This document shows, in pieces, positions 14,542-25,221 of a DNA stretch of 29,738 nucleotides. The notes under the pieces were generated by a model. It was not told where the DNA came from. It did not search any database and saw nothing but the letters and a program-made list of their open reading frames with translations. Position numbers and translations under genes: made by a program. The stretch's first letter is position 1, and every line of letters begins with the position of its first letter. Origin of the DNA: an uncultured Oscillibacter sp. (GTDB lineage Bacteria > Bacillota_A > Clostridia > Oscillospirales > Oscillospiraceae); NCBI GenBank assembly GCA_951800675.1, contig CATOKC010000028.1:1-29738 (forward strand). The letters run 5' to 3'.

Positions 14542-14615
14542 TGGCCTTTCGTCAGGTTTTACAGTTTCGTTAAATCTTTGACAACATAAGGGGCGTTTTC
14601 GTCAAGGTGACGAAA
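14533..14615 (-). repeat. Array of TGACGAAA motifs over the thiolase promoter (candidate operator)
   Basis: Read on the minus strand, TGACGAAA occurs at 14533-14540 and 14547-14554, TAACGAAA at 14565-14572, and TGACGAAA at 14597-14604. The last is paired with its inverse TTTCGTCA (14608-14615) across 3 bp to give a palindrome. The promoter-proximal copy overlaps the -35 box. Repeated short motifs placed this way suggest binding by a transcription factor. I cannot name the factor. Confidence 0.6.
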
Positions 14616-14630
14616 TTTTCCAGGAGGCGC

Positions 14631-15635
14631 TTACTCCCCCGCCTCCCGCAGCTCGGCCAAGGTCTTGTCGAAAGCGGCGGCATCCAGCTCCTCATACGCT
14701 GGAGTGGTTTGAATCAGAGCCCCCTCCGCTGCATCCTGGAGCAGGCGGTCAAACGCCTCCCCCGCCAGGACCTCTCCCTGGGAGGCCAGGCGGCGGAGGA
14801 TGGAAAAGCCCTCCTCCGATTCCAAAATCCCGGAGTATTGCCCCTCCTCCAGCGCCTTTGCCGCCTCCTCCAATACCTGGGGCAGGGTCCCGTCTCCTGG
14901 CAGCAGCGTCCGCGGGCCCACCGCGTCGTCCCCCTCCGCCGCCAGGGTTGGGAACGCCACCGCCGGGTCCTCCGCACCGTTGAGGCGGGAAAACACCTCC
15001 GCTGCTCTCTCCCGGGCGGCCTCCCGATCCTCCCCGGCGGAGATTAGAATCCGGTCCACCGTTAAGCTGTCCGCCTGGTCCAGAAGCCCGGAAAGCTCGC
15101 TACCCTCGGTAAGGCAGAGATTATAAAGCTTGGCGTAGAGCATTCCCACCTCCGTCAGCTCCTCCGCCCGGAGACGGTCCAGCCCCAGGGCCGTCAGCTC
15201 CTTTAAGTACGCCTCTTCCCCGCCCCGGGCAGCAGACTGTTCCTCCCAGATATCCGCCAGAGCTTCCCGTTCCTTCTCGCTGAGGACGCAACCGTAGCGA
15301 ACCGCCCAGTTTTCCACAGTGGCATAGAGAGCCGTATTGGCCAGGGCCTGATCTTTGGCGTAATCCGCCAGGGTTCCGCCGGGGACGGGAATCTCCCAAT
15401 CCAGAGTCAAACCGGAGTCCTTGTACTTTTCCCGAATCTGGTCACAGGTAAAGGCCAGCCAATAGAGGTAGCGCCAGGCCGGAATTTCCCGGCCGTCCAC
15501 CGTCATCAGCACCAGCTCCTCCCCCAACTCCGCCGCGCGACCCAGCAAAGAGTCCTTTTCCTCTTCCTTTTTCAGGGCGCAGCCGCTGAGTCCCAGGCAC
15601 AAAACCAAGACCGCCGCCGCCATTCGTTTCCGCAT
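14631..15635 (-). CDS. PrsA/PPIC-like foldase lipoprotein (probable)
   Basis: A 334-residue predicted lipoprotein with signal peptide MRKRMAAAVLVLCLGLSGC and lipobox Cys19. The body is acidic and helical (SEKEREALADIWEEQSA), as in SurA/PrsA chaperone arms. Residues about 210-315 resemble a parvulin-type rotamase: VDRILISAGEDREAARERA, then LLPGDGTLPQVLEEAAKAL, then GFSILRRL. The domain is divergent, and the catalytic parvulin residues are not clearly identifiable, so enzyme activity is uncertain. Outside the membrane it would help fold exported proteins. A longer frame begins at 15701, but the ATG at 15633-15635 follows a GGGAGGAGCGGGAG stretch and starts the signal peptide. The gene stands alone, with a TATAAT (15669-15674, minus strand) 34 nt upstream. 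Confidence 0.62.
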   Translation of the reverse strand: MRKRMAAAVLVLCLGLSGCALKKEEEKDSLLGRAAELGEELVLMTVDGREIPAWRYLYWLAFTCDQIREKYKDSGLTLDWEIPVPGGTLADYAKDQALANTALYATVENWAVRYGCVLSEKEREALADIWEEQSAARGGEEAYLKELTALGLDRLRAEELTEVGMLYAKLYNLCLTEGSELSGLLDQADSLTVDRILISAGEDREAARERAAEVFSRLNGAEDPAVAFPTLAAEGDDAVGPRTLLPGDGTLPQVLEEAAKALEEGQYSGILESEEGFSILRRLASQGEVLAGEAFDRLLQDAAEGALIQTTPAYEELDAAAFDKTLAELREAGE

Positions 15636-15717
15636 CGCTCCCGCTCCTCCCATAAGGTTGTCCGAACCATTATATGGGCGGGAACAGGCCATTATGACCA
15701 AAGCGGATTTTTTGGAA

Positions 15718-15903
15718 TCATGTCAAAACATTCTCCGGTCCCTCTGGGGTCTCTTCCCCAGTCCTCTTCGGAAGTACCCGCAAAACCGGCCCTTCATCTT
15801 GGATATACAGCTCTTCACATGCTTTTTGGACTTGAATTAAAGTCTGAACCGCATTTTCTGTTTCTCGCACCATCATCAAATACATTTTCTTGTAATCCGA
15901 CAT
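15718..15903 (-). CDS. Small uncharacterised protein paired with an XRE regulator
   Basis: A 61-residue soluble protein, MSDYKKMYLMMVRE at the start, with a helical acidic middle (LIQVQKACEELYIQ) and a polar C-terminal tail. I recall similar small proteins (M-x-D-Y-K-K-M-Y-L) in Clostridia, often beside helix-turn-helix genes, but no function is known. GGGGTGAT before the ATG is a usable ribosome binding site. It diverges from the XRE gene across a 91-bp region with two palindromes, one between the probable -35 and -10 of this gene, so the regulator probably controls it. Confidence 0.65.
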   Translation of the reverse strand: MSDYKKMYLMMVRETENAVQTLIQVQKACEELYIQDEGPVLRVLPKRTGEETPEGPENVLT

Positions 15904-15922
15904 ATAATATCACCCCATCCAT

Positions 15923-15978
15923 ATTTTAGGACAAATAGTCCAAAAACGAAATAGGACATTTTGTCCAGTCTATACTGG
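15923..15978. promoter_or_regulatory. Divergent promoter region with paired palindromic operators
   Basis: Two 13-bp palindromes, GGACAAATAGTCC (15929-15941) and GGACATTTTGTCC (15954-15966), have centres 25 bp apart. On the minus strand TTTCGT (15946-15951) and TAAAAT (15923-15928), spaced 17 bp, flank the first palindrome. On the plus strand TATACT (15971-15976) follows the second. CCAGTCTATACTGG (15965-15978) forms a further palindrome. This is the usual layout for XRE autoregulation. Confidence 0.65.
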
Positions 15979-15994
15979 GATTCGGTGATGCTGT

Positions 15995-16219
15995 ATGAAT
16001 CTGCGAATTCGTGACCTCCGTGAGGACGCGGACCTGACCCAGAAGGCCGTAGCTGCCGCCCTGCGCTGTGATCAAAGCCTCTATTCCAAGTACGAACGGG
16101 GCGAACGCCCGCTTCCCTTGGAGCTGGCCGACCAGCTGGCCGACTATTATCACACCAGTGTAGACTATCTCCTGGGCCGCACAGAGGTCAAAACCCCCTA
16201 CCCCAAAAGGAAGCCCTGA
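15995..16219 (+). CDS. XRE-family helix-turn-helix regulator
   Basis: A 74-residue DNA-binding protein that is essentially one Cro/C1-type domain: IRDLREDADLTQKAVAAAL, then CDQSLYSKYERGERPLPLELADQLADYYHTSVDYLLG. The C-terminal V-D-Y-L-L-G-R-T is the standard end of this domain. A weak GGTGAT lies 5 nt before the ATG. Short size and divergence from the small 15718-15903 gene suggest an autoregulated local switch. The terminator stem overlaps its last codons. Confidence 0.88.
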   Translation: MNLRIRDLREDADLTQKAVAAALRCDQSLYSKYERGERPLPLELADQLADYYHTSVDYLLGRTEVKTPYPKRKP

Positions 16220-16250
16220 CGCTTATAACCAGCGTCAGGGCTTCCTCTTA
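16209..16250. terminator. Bidirectional terminator between the XRE gene and mfd
   Basis: A perfect 15-bp stem (16209-16223 with 16231-16245) with a 7-nt loop. It overlaps the XRE stop (16217-16219) and ends 5 bp before the mfd stop. The minus strand continues with TTTT. Confidence 0.82.
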
Positions 16251-19748
<3,498 letters not shown>

Positions 19749-19766
19749 GGCAAAAACCCTTCGCAG

Positions 19767-20357
19767 TCAGTTAAAATCGTTCATGGCCCTCTGGCAGCCG
19801 TGCTCAATGACGCACGCCGCCGCCTCGATGGCCCGCCGGAAGGCTTCCAGAAGGACCTCCCGCTCTTTCTGGGAGGGGACGCCGATGACCCAGTCGATCA
19901 TGCCGTCCTTGTCCTCCGGGGCCCCGGTGCCGATTTTGATCCGGGGAAAGTCCTGGGTGCCCAAGTGGGCGATGATGTTTTTGATGCCGTTATGCCCCCC
20001 GGCGGAACCGGTGGGCCGTACCCGCAGCTTTCCCACGGGAAGGGCCACGTCGTCGTAAATCACCAGTACATGGTCCGGGGGGATTTTATAAAACCGCGCC
20101 GCCTCCCGCACCGCCTCGCCGGAGAGGTTCATGTAGGTCTGAGGCTTCATCACCAGGCACCGGGCCCCGGCGAACTCCATCAGGTTGTAGGCGGACTTGA
20201 ACTTCACCTTGTTCAGCTTCACGCCCTTTTGCTCCGCCAGCAGCTCCACCGCCCGAAAGCCCATGTTGTGCCGGGTGTTCTCGTACTTCGTTCCAGGGTT
20301 CCCCAGCCCCGCGATCAGCCACTCCACGGAGGAGGAGCCCTTATTTCCAAACAGCAT
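19767..20357 (-). CDS. pth: Peptidyl-tRNA hydrolase
   Basis: The 196-residue enzyme releases tRNA from prematurely dissociated peptidyl-tRNA. Family signatures are all present: GLGNPG with N20, T-R-H-N-M-G-F with catalytic H30, KPQTYMNLSG, YDDVALPVGKLR with the catalytic Asp, and GSAGGHNGIKNI. An N-terminal extension of about 10 residues (MLFGNKGSSS) precedes the conserved core; VEW at residues 11-13 could be close to the usual start, but no better-placed start codon with a ribosome binding site is evident. It lies between prs and mfd, as in many Firmicutes. Confidence 0.95.
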   Translation of the reverse strand: MLFGNKGSSSVEWLIAGLGNPGTKYENTRHNMGFRAVELLAEQKGVKLNKVKFKSAYNLMEFAGARCLVMKPQTYMNLSGEAVREAARFYKIPPDHVLVIYDDVALPVGKLRVRPTGSAGGHNGIKNIIAHLGTQDFPRIKIGTGAPEDKDGMIDWVIGVPSQKEREVLLEAFRRAIEAAACVIEHGCQRAMNDFN

Positions 20358-20414
20358 ATCGGTCCCGCCTTTCCAAAAAATTCAAAAATTCGATCATTCC
20401 GCACAACCCACGTA

Positions 20415-20439
20415 GGCGGGGAAGTACGACTTCCCCGCC
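20415..20439. other. Perfect 11-bp hairpin between prs and pth
   Basis: GGCGGGGAAGT pairs with ACTTCCCCGCC across a 3-nt loop. There is no T tract on either strand, so it is not a standard terminator. It may be an RNA stability or processing element in the prs-pth transcript, which runs on the minus strand. Confidence 0.5.
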
Positions 20440-20478
20440 TTGGATGGCTCTATTGTTTTATAGATGCGGACGCCGGCC

Positions 20479-21435
20479 TCAGCGGAACAGCTTGGAGATG
20501 GAAACCTCCTGATAGACCCGCTCGATGGCCTCGCAGAACATAGGCGCCACGGAGAGATACTTCACCTTGCCGCTCAGCTCCGGCTGAATGGCCGGGATGG
20601 TGTCCAGCAGGGCCAGCTCCTGAATGGGGCTGGCATTGATCCGGTCAATGGCCGGGCCGGAGAGCACGCCGTGGGAGGCACAGGCGTGGACGCTGTGGGC
20701 TCCATTGTCCATCAGGGCCTGGGCGGCATTGCAGAGGGACCCGCCGGTGTCCACCAGGTCGTCGAAGAGGATGCAGTCCCGTCCCTCCACGTCGCCGATG
20801 ACGTTCATGACCTCGCAGTGGTTGGCCCGCTGGCGGCGCTTATCCACAATGGCCAGCTGCATGTGCAGCTTCTGGGCAAAGGCCCGGGCCCGGGAGACGG
20901 AGCCCACGTCCGGGGATACCACCACCATGTCCTCACAGCTGCCGCCGAACTTCTTGGCGTAGTAATCCACGAAAATGGGGTTGCCCGCCAAGTTATCCAC
21001 CGGGATATCGAAGAAGCCCTGAATCTGGGCGGCGTGGAGGTCCATGGTCAGCACCCGGTCCGCTCCGGCGGCGGTGATCATGTTGGCCACCAGCTTGGCG
21101 GTGATGGGGTCCCGGGCCTTGGCCTTCCGGTCCTGCCGGGCATAGCCGTAGTAGGGAATGACGGCGGTAATGCGGCCTGCGGAGGCCCGCTTCAGCGCGT
21201 CGATGATGATGAGCAGCTCCATCAGGTTGTTGTTAACCGGGCTGCAGGTGGGCTGGACCACGAAAACGTCGCTGCCCCGGACGGTCTCATACAGGGAGAC
21301 AAACACCTCGCCGTCGGAGAAGGCGCCGACCTCGGCCTCTCCCAGCTTCGTGCCCATCTGCGCGCAGATTTCCTTCGCCAGCTTCAGGTTCGCGTTGCCG
21401 GAGAACACCTTGATATCTTTCCCGTGTGAAATCAT
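20479..21435 (-). CDS. prs: Ribose-phosphate pyrophosphokinase (PRPP synthase)
   Basis: The 318-residue enzyme makes phosphoribosyl pyrophosphate from ribose-5-phosphate and ATP for nucleotide, His and Trp synthesis. Clear motifs: FSGNANLKLA, F-S-D-G-E, the flexible ATP loop YYGYARQDRKAKARDPITAK, MDLHAAQIQGFFD, the pyrophosphate loop VVSPDVGSVSRA, and the PRPP-binding loop CILFDDLVDTGGSL. Length fits class I enzymes. Start ATG follows AAAGAGAG with spacing that is loose but acceptable. It lies between a reduced GlmU-like gene and pth, mirroring the gcaD-prs-pth order of Bacillus. Confidence 0.96.
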   Translation of the reverse strand: MISHGKDIKVFSGNANLKLAKEICAQMGTKLGEAEVGAFSDGEVFVSLYETVRGSDVFVVQPTCSPVNNNLMELLIIIDALKRASAGRITAVIPYYGYARQDRKAKARDPITAKLVANMITAAGADRVLTMDLHAAQIQGFFDIPVDNLAGNPIFVDYYAKKFGGSCEDMVVVSPDVGSVSRARAFAQKLHMQLAIVDKRRQRANHCEVMNVIGDVEGRDCILFDDLVDTGGSLCNAAQALMDNGAHSVHACASHGVLSGPAIDRINASPIQELALLDTIPAIQPELSGKVKYLSVAPMFCEAIERVYQEVSISKLFR

Positions 21436-21525
21436 ATCCTAAACGCTCTCTTTCCATGACCGGGCCTCCGGTCATTTAATTTTTTGTCCAGCCGCGCCAT
21501 TGGCCGGACGAATTCACTTTTTTCT

Positions 21526-22014
21526 TTATCCCATTTCCTTGGAGGCTTCCCTCTGCCGCAGCAGCGCCTCAATCTCGGCCACGGTGTCCGGCCCGTAGAC
21601 CGGCAGCCAGCCGGAGACCAGCTCCGCGCCCTGCACGCTGTTGGTCATTTTCACCCGCCAGGTCTCCCGGAGCTCCCGGCCCGGCGCGACGTAGGCGAAG
21701 CCCGGCCCGGCCTCCTCCATGGGGAATGCGGCCCTGGGGAGCACCAGCGTGGCGCCGTCCGTGTCCAAAAACGGCTCCAGGTCCGTCCACTGCTCGGAAA
21801 CGGCGGACTCCGGGGGCAGGATGCCCCGGGCTTCCTCCGCGAAGCGGGGGCCGCAGACAGCGAAAAGCCGCTGAACGCCTTCAGCCCGCAATCGGTCGCA
21901 TACCCAGGATAGGATGGGACGGGACAGCACGGTTTCCAGCATCAGCGGCTTCAAGCCCGCCGGGATGGCGGCGTCTTCCTCAAAAATCAAAACAGCCTGT
22001 TTCGGACAACTCAT
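21526..22014 (-). CDS. Reduced GlmU-like nucleotidyltransferase-fold protein
   Basis: A 162-residue protein with a good AAAGGAGGG start. The segment PAGLKPLMLETVLSRPILSWVCDRLRAEGV resembles the GlmU/MobA-type N-terminus (GTRMxSxLPKVLxxVxGxPMLxWVI), followed by VQRLFAVCGPRFAEEA, as in the second strand. However the nucleotide loop L-x-A-G-x-G-T-R-M is missing; the equivalent segment is FEEDAAIPAGLKPL. The acetyltransferase half with hexapeptide repeats is also absent (GlmU is about 450 residues). It occupies the usual glmU position before prs-pth-mfd. A remnant with a new role, or a specialised paralogue, is possible; catalysis of UDP-GlcNAc formation is unlikely. Family assignment is moderate. 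Confidence 0.55.
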   Translation of the reverse strand: MSCPKQAVLIFEEDAAIPAGLKPLMLETVLSRPILSWVCDRLRAEGVQRLFAVCGPRFAEEARGILPPESAVSEQWTDLEPFLDTDGATLVLPRAAFPMEEAGPGFAYVAPGRELRETWRVKMTNSVQGAELVSGWLPVYGPDTVAEIEALLRQREASKEMG

Positions 22015-22055
22015 GAACTCGCCCTCCTTTGCACATTTTTACTAAAGGTAACTCC

Positions 22056-22335
22056 ATTATAGCAAACTTTTGGGGAAAATCCAGTGGTTACGGTGAATTT
22101 GTCCCTAGAATTTTTTCCAAATTTTATCCTGTCTCTTGTTCTTTTTTGTCAGAGCTCACGGAAAAAGAGAGAAAAGCCCCCAAATCTCACGTGGTTTTTC
22201 GGCGTTTCGCAGAATTTGCGTTTTTCCACTGGTATGTTTTACTCAAAAATGTAATTTTTTCAAAGAATGTAGTTGAATTTGTTAAGGTAATAGATTACAA
22301 TAACACTATTCTGTGAAAAAGCGGGAGGACCCCCT
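22056..22335. promoter_or_regulatory. AT-rich divergent intergenic region between the GlmU-like gene and trmL
   Basis: The 321 bp between the two genes are much more AT-rich than the rest. On the minus strand a TATAAT (22056-22061) serves the GlmU-like gene, with a weak TGGATT 17 nt upstream. A 95-codon frame (22029-22316) crosses the region but lacks a ribosome binding site and protein-like composition. A 7-bp inverted pair CCAGTGG/CCACTGG (22081-22087 and 22226-22232) frames the centre. I see no RNA or known element in it. Confidence 0.45.
22273..22301 (+). promoter_or_regulatory. Sigma-A promoter of trmL
   Basis: TTGAAT (22273-22278), 17 nt, TACAAT (22296-22301), about 35 nt before the trmL start codon. 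Confidence 0.62.
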
Positions 22336-22842
22336 ATGCTGCACGTCGTACTGGTGGAGCCGGAGATTCCCCAGAACTGTGGGAATATCGCCCGCACCTG
22401 CGCCGCCACCGGCTCCAGCCTCCATCTGGTTCGTCCCCTGGGCTTCGACATCTCCCAGGACGCTATCCGGCGGAACATGAAGCGCTGCGGCCTGGACTAC
22501 TGGCACTTGGTGGAGGTTTCGGACTACGAGAATCTGGAGGACCTCTTCCGCCGCCACCCGGAAGCCGGGTCGGACCTTTGGCTCACTACCACCAAGGCTC
22601 CCCGGTCCTATGTGGAAGCGAAATTCACGGCGGACAGCTGGCTTTTTTTCGGCAAGGAGACCGCCGGACTGCCCCTCCCCTTCCGGGAGCGGTTCCGGGA
22701 GCGCTGCGTCCGGCTGCCCATGGTGGACGAGGCCCGGAGCCTGAACCTGAGCAACGCCGTAGCCGTATGCGTATACGAGGCCCTGCGGCAAAGCGGCTTC
22801 CCTGGCCTTTTGGGTACGGGAGAAATGGCTTGCTTATCGTAA
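22336..22842 (+). CDS. trmL: tRNA (cytidine/uridine-34-2'-O)-methyltransferase TrmL
   Basis: A 168-residue SPOUT-fold methyltransferase that modifies the wobble ribose in certain Leu tRNAs. Features of the TrmL/YibK group: LVEPEIPQNCGNIARTCAATG at the N-terminus, HLVRPLGFD, then DYWHL, and the knotted SAM-binding site formed by LFFGKETAGLP and LPMVDEARSLNLSNAVAVCVYEA. Length is the usual single-domain size. GGGAGGA lies 7-8 nt before the ATG. It has its own promoter and precedes pgk by 57 nt. Confidence 0.93.
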   Translation: MLHVVLVEPEIPQNCGNIARTCAATGSSLHLVRPLGFDISQDAIRRNMKRCGLDYWHLVEVSDYENLEDLFRRHPEAGSDLWLTTTKAPRSYVEAKFTADSWLFFGKETAGLPLPFRERFRERCVRLPMVDEARSLNLSNAVAVCVYEALRQSGFPGLLGTGEMACLS

Positions 22843-22899
22843 ATGTTTAAACCGGCGTTTGTGCCGAGAAATTAAGTTCTTTTTAGGAGGAGTCCTGAG

Positions 22900-24168
22900 A
22901 TGAATTACAACAAAAAGACCGTCAAAGACGTAGAGGTATCCGGCAAAAAAGTGCTGCTGCGCTGCGACTTCAACGTCCCCCAGGACAAGGAGACCGGCGC
23001 GATCACCAGCGATAAGCGCATTGTGGCCGCTCTGCCCACCATTCAGTATCTGCTGGAACAAGGCGCCGCCGTCATCGCCTGCTCTCATCTGGGCAAGCCC
23101 GAGGCCAGCTTTGACAAGTGGGTCAAGAAGCAGACCGAAAAGGGCAAGGACCCCGCCTCCCTCACCGAGGAGAAGTGGAAGAAGTCCCTGGAGAAGCTGA
23201 GCCTGGCTCCCGTGGCCAAGCGCCTGGGCGAGCTGCTGGGCAAGGAGGTCGTCATGGCCGCCGACGTGGTGGGCGAGGACGCCAAGGCCAAGGCCGCCGC
23301 CCTAAAGCCCGGCGAGATTCTGCTGCTGGAGAACACCCGCTTTGAAAAGGGCGAGACCAAGAACGACCCGGAGCTTGCCAAGGCCATGGCCTCCATGGCG
23401 GAGGTCTACGTGTCCGACGCTTTCGGCGCGGTGCACCGGGCCCACGCCTCCACCGCCGGCGTGGCCGATTATCTGCCTGCCGTCTCCGGCTTCCTGATTC
23501 AGAAGGAGCTGGACTTCCTGGGCGGCGCCATCGCCAACCCCAAGCGGCCTCTGGTCGCCATCCTGGGCGGGGCCAAGGTCTCCTCCAAAATCGGGGTCAT
23601 CAACAACCTGCTGGAAATCGCCGACACCATTATCATCGGCGGCGGCATGTCCTACACCTTCTCCGCCGCCCAGGGCGGCAAGGTGGGCAACAGCCTGCTG
23701 GAGGCCGACTGGATGGACTATTCCAAAGAGATGATCGCCAAGGCCGAGTCCAAGGGCGTGAAGTTCCTCCTGCCGGTGGACACCGTCTGCGGCGACAAGT
23801 TCGCTCCCGACGCCAAGAGCCAGCTCGTCAAGGCCGGGAAAATCCCCGACGGCTGGGAGGGCCTGGACATCGGGCCCGAGACGGTAAAGCTTTACTGTGA
23901 CGCCGTGTCCGGCGCGGGCACCGTCATCTGGAACGGCCCCATGGGCGTGTTTGAGTTCCCCGCCTTCGCCAAGGGCACCGAGGCCATGGCCGAGGCCCTG
24001 AGCAAAACCGCCGCCATCACCGTCATTGGCGGCGGAGACAGCGCGGCGGCGGTGGAGCAGCTGGGCTACGCCGATAAGATGAGCCACATCTCCACCGGCG
24101 GCGGCGCCTCCCTGGAATTCCTGGAGGGCAAGGAGCTGCCGGGCGTGGCGTGCCTGCTGGACAAATAA
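22900..24168 (+). CDS. pgk: Phosphoglycerate kinase
   Basis: The enzyme converts 1,3-bisphosphoglycerate and ADP to 3-phosphoglycerate and ATP in lower glycolysis. The 422 residues contain the family motifs: [15 protein letters not shown] (61-67), [43 protein letters not shown], and [14 protein letters not shown]. Most bacterial forms have about 395 residues; the excess is an insertion of roughly 25-30 residues after SHLGKP (68-99, rich in Lys and Glu) before [10 protein letters not shown]. The frame is intact, so this seems a lineage trait rather than an error. AGGAGG lies before the ATG. Codon use is biased toward GC-ending codons, as for a highly expressed gene. A terminator and then tpiA follow. 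Confidence 0.97.
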   Translation: MNYNKKTVKDVEVSGKKVLLRCDFNVPQDKETGAITSDKRIVAALPTIQYLLEQGAAVIACSHLGKPEASFDKWVKKQTEKGKDPASLTEEKWKKSLEKLSLAPVAKRLGELLGKEVVMAADVVGEDAKAKAAALKPGEILLLENTRFEKGETKNDPELAKAMASMAEVYVSDAFGAVHRAHASTAGVADYLPAVSGFLIQKELDFLGGAIANPKRPLVAILGGAKVSSKIGVINNLLEIADTIIIGGGMSYTFSAAQGGKVGNSLLEADWMDYSKEMIAKAESKGVKFLLPVDTVCGDKFAPDAKSQLVKAGKIPDGWEGLDIGPETVKLYCDAVSGAGTVIWNGPMGVFEFPAFAKGTEAMAEALSKTAAITVIGGGDSAAAVEQLGYADKMSHISTGGGASLEFLEGKELPGVACLLDK

Positions 24169-24192
24169 GGGACGCCGCCGTTGATTTTCTAT

Positions 24193-24231
24193 AAAAAGTT
24201 CAAGAAAGGCATCCTGTGCCCTTGACTTTTT
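24193..24231 (+). terminator. Intrinsic terminator of pgk
   Basis: AAAAAGT-T-CAAG (24193-24204) pairs with CTTG-ACTTTTT (24221-24231) with one bulged T. An inner GGCA/TGCC helix tops it, and the stem ends in TTTTT. The 3' arm contains the -35 box of the tpiA promoter. Confidence 0.7.
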
Positions 24232-24250
24232 CACCTGGTTCCGCTATAAA
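24222..24250 (+). promoter_or_regulatory. Sigma-A promoter of tpiA
   Basis: TTGACT (24222-24227), exactly 17 nt, TATAAA (24245-24250). It gives tpiA an independent start downstream of the pgk terminator. Confidence 0.7.
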
Positions 24251-24332
24251 TTTAGTTGATTGCTTTTCGCTTTCCCCCGGGCTTTGCCGCCCGCCACTTT
24301 GAAATTATAAATATAAAGGAGTTTTGAACATC

Positions 24333-25106
24333 ATGAACCGCAGATATCGCAAAACCGTTATTGCCGGAAACTGGAAAATGAACATGACCGCCACTGAGAC
24401 CAAAAAGTTTGCCGAGGATATCCGGAAAATCATGCCTCGGGCCAAATGGTGCGAGACCTTGATCTGCGTCCCCGCCTGCAATATCTCCACCGCCACCAAG
24501 GCATTCAAGGATCTGCGCATCTCTGTGGGCGCGGAAAATGTCTACTTCGAGGAGAAGGGCGCTTACACCGGCGAGGTATCCGCCGATATGCTGAAGGACC
24601 TGGCTGTTAAGTATGTCATTATCGGACACAGTGAGCGCCGGCAATACTTCGGCGAAACCGACCAGACCGTGAATAAAAAGGTCCACGCCGTGCTGAACGC
24701 CGGGATGAATCCCATCATCTGCGTGGGCGAGAGCCTGGAGCAGCGGGAGACCGGCATCACCAACGAGTGGATTGCCCTCCAGGTAAAGAGCGCCCTCTTC
24801 GGCGTGCCCGCCGACAAGCTGCGCCGCTGCATCATCGCCTATGAGCCCATCTGGGCCATCGGCACTGGTAAAACCGCCACCGCCGAGCAGGCCGGCGAGG
24901 TCTGCTCCAACATCCGCGCCACCATCCGCTCCCTGTACGGCGCCCGGGTGGCCCGGAGCGTCACCATCCAGTACGGCGGTTCCATGAACGCCAAGAACGC
25001 CGCGGAGCTCCTGGCCCAGCCCGACATCGACGGCGGACTCATCGGCGGCGCGGCCTTGAAGCCCGATCAGTTTGTTGAGATCATCAACGCTGCCAATCAA
25101 GAGTGA
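24333..25106 (+). CDS. tpiA: Triosephosphate isomerase
   Basis: The enzyme interconverts dihydroxyacetone phosphate and glyceraldehyde-3-phosphate. The 257 residues hold the catalytic set: GNWKMN with the substrate-binding Lys, IIGHSERRQYFGE with the catalytic His, and AYEPIWAIGTGKTAT with the catalytic Glu and loop 6. YGGSMNAKNA and IGGAAL bind phosphate at the C-terminus. A frame opens with TTG at 24324, but that is 2 nt from AAAGGAG (24315-24321); the ATG at 24333 has 11-nt spacing and gives the normal N-terminus. It has its own promoter and terminator. Confidence 0.97.
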   Translation: MNRRYRKTVIAGNWKMNMTATETKKFAEDIRKIMPRAKWCETLICVPACNISTATKAFKDLRISVGAENVYFEEKGAYTGEVSADMLKDLAVKYVIIGHSERRQYFGETDQTVNKKVHAVLNAGMNPIICVGESLEQRETGITNEWIALQVKSALFGVPADKLRRCIIAYEPIWAIGTGKTATAEQAGEVCSNIRATIRSLYGARVARSVTIQYGGSMNAKNAAELLAQPDIDGGLIGGAALKPDQFVEIINAANQE

Positions 25107-25115
25107 TCTTGCCTC

Positions 25116-25140
25116 AAAAGGGGGACTTGGTCCCCCTTTT
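25116..25140 (+). terminator. Intrinsic terminator of tpiA
   Basis: AAAAGGGGGAC (25116-25126) pairs perfectly with GTCCCCCTTTT (25130-25140) across a 3-nt loop. The T run is limited to the stem end. Confidence 0.75.
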
Positions 25141-25221
25141 CCCCGCACATGGGGACGCTGCATCCCTAAAGCGGCAAAACCGCTGGCGGCTTGCAGTGGA
25201 TTCTCCTAAAGGAGTCTTTTT

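Noticed and set aside
20415..20439. Hairpin between prs and pth considered as a terminator
   Set aside because: No T tract follows on either strand and the flanking genes belong to a conserved operon; listed as a hairpin of unknown role.
22081..22232. Inverted CCAGTGG/CCACTGG pair as ends of a mobile element
   Set aside because: Only 7 bp, no transposase and no flanking target duplication were seen.
22029..22316. A 95-codon plus-strand frame in the AT-rich intergenic region
   Set aside because: No ribosome binding site and it overlaps the trmL promoter; the composition is what AT-rich noncoding DNA gives.
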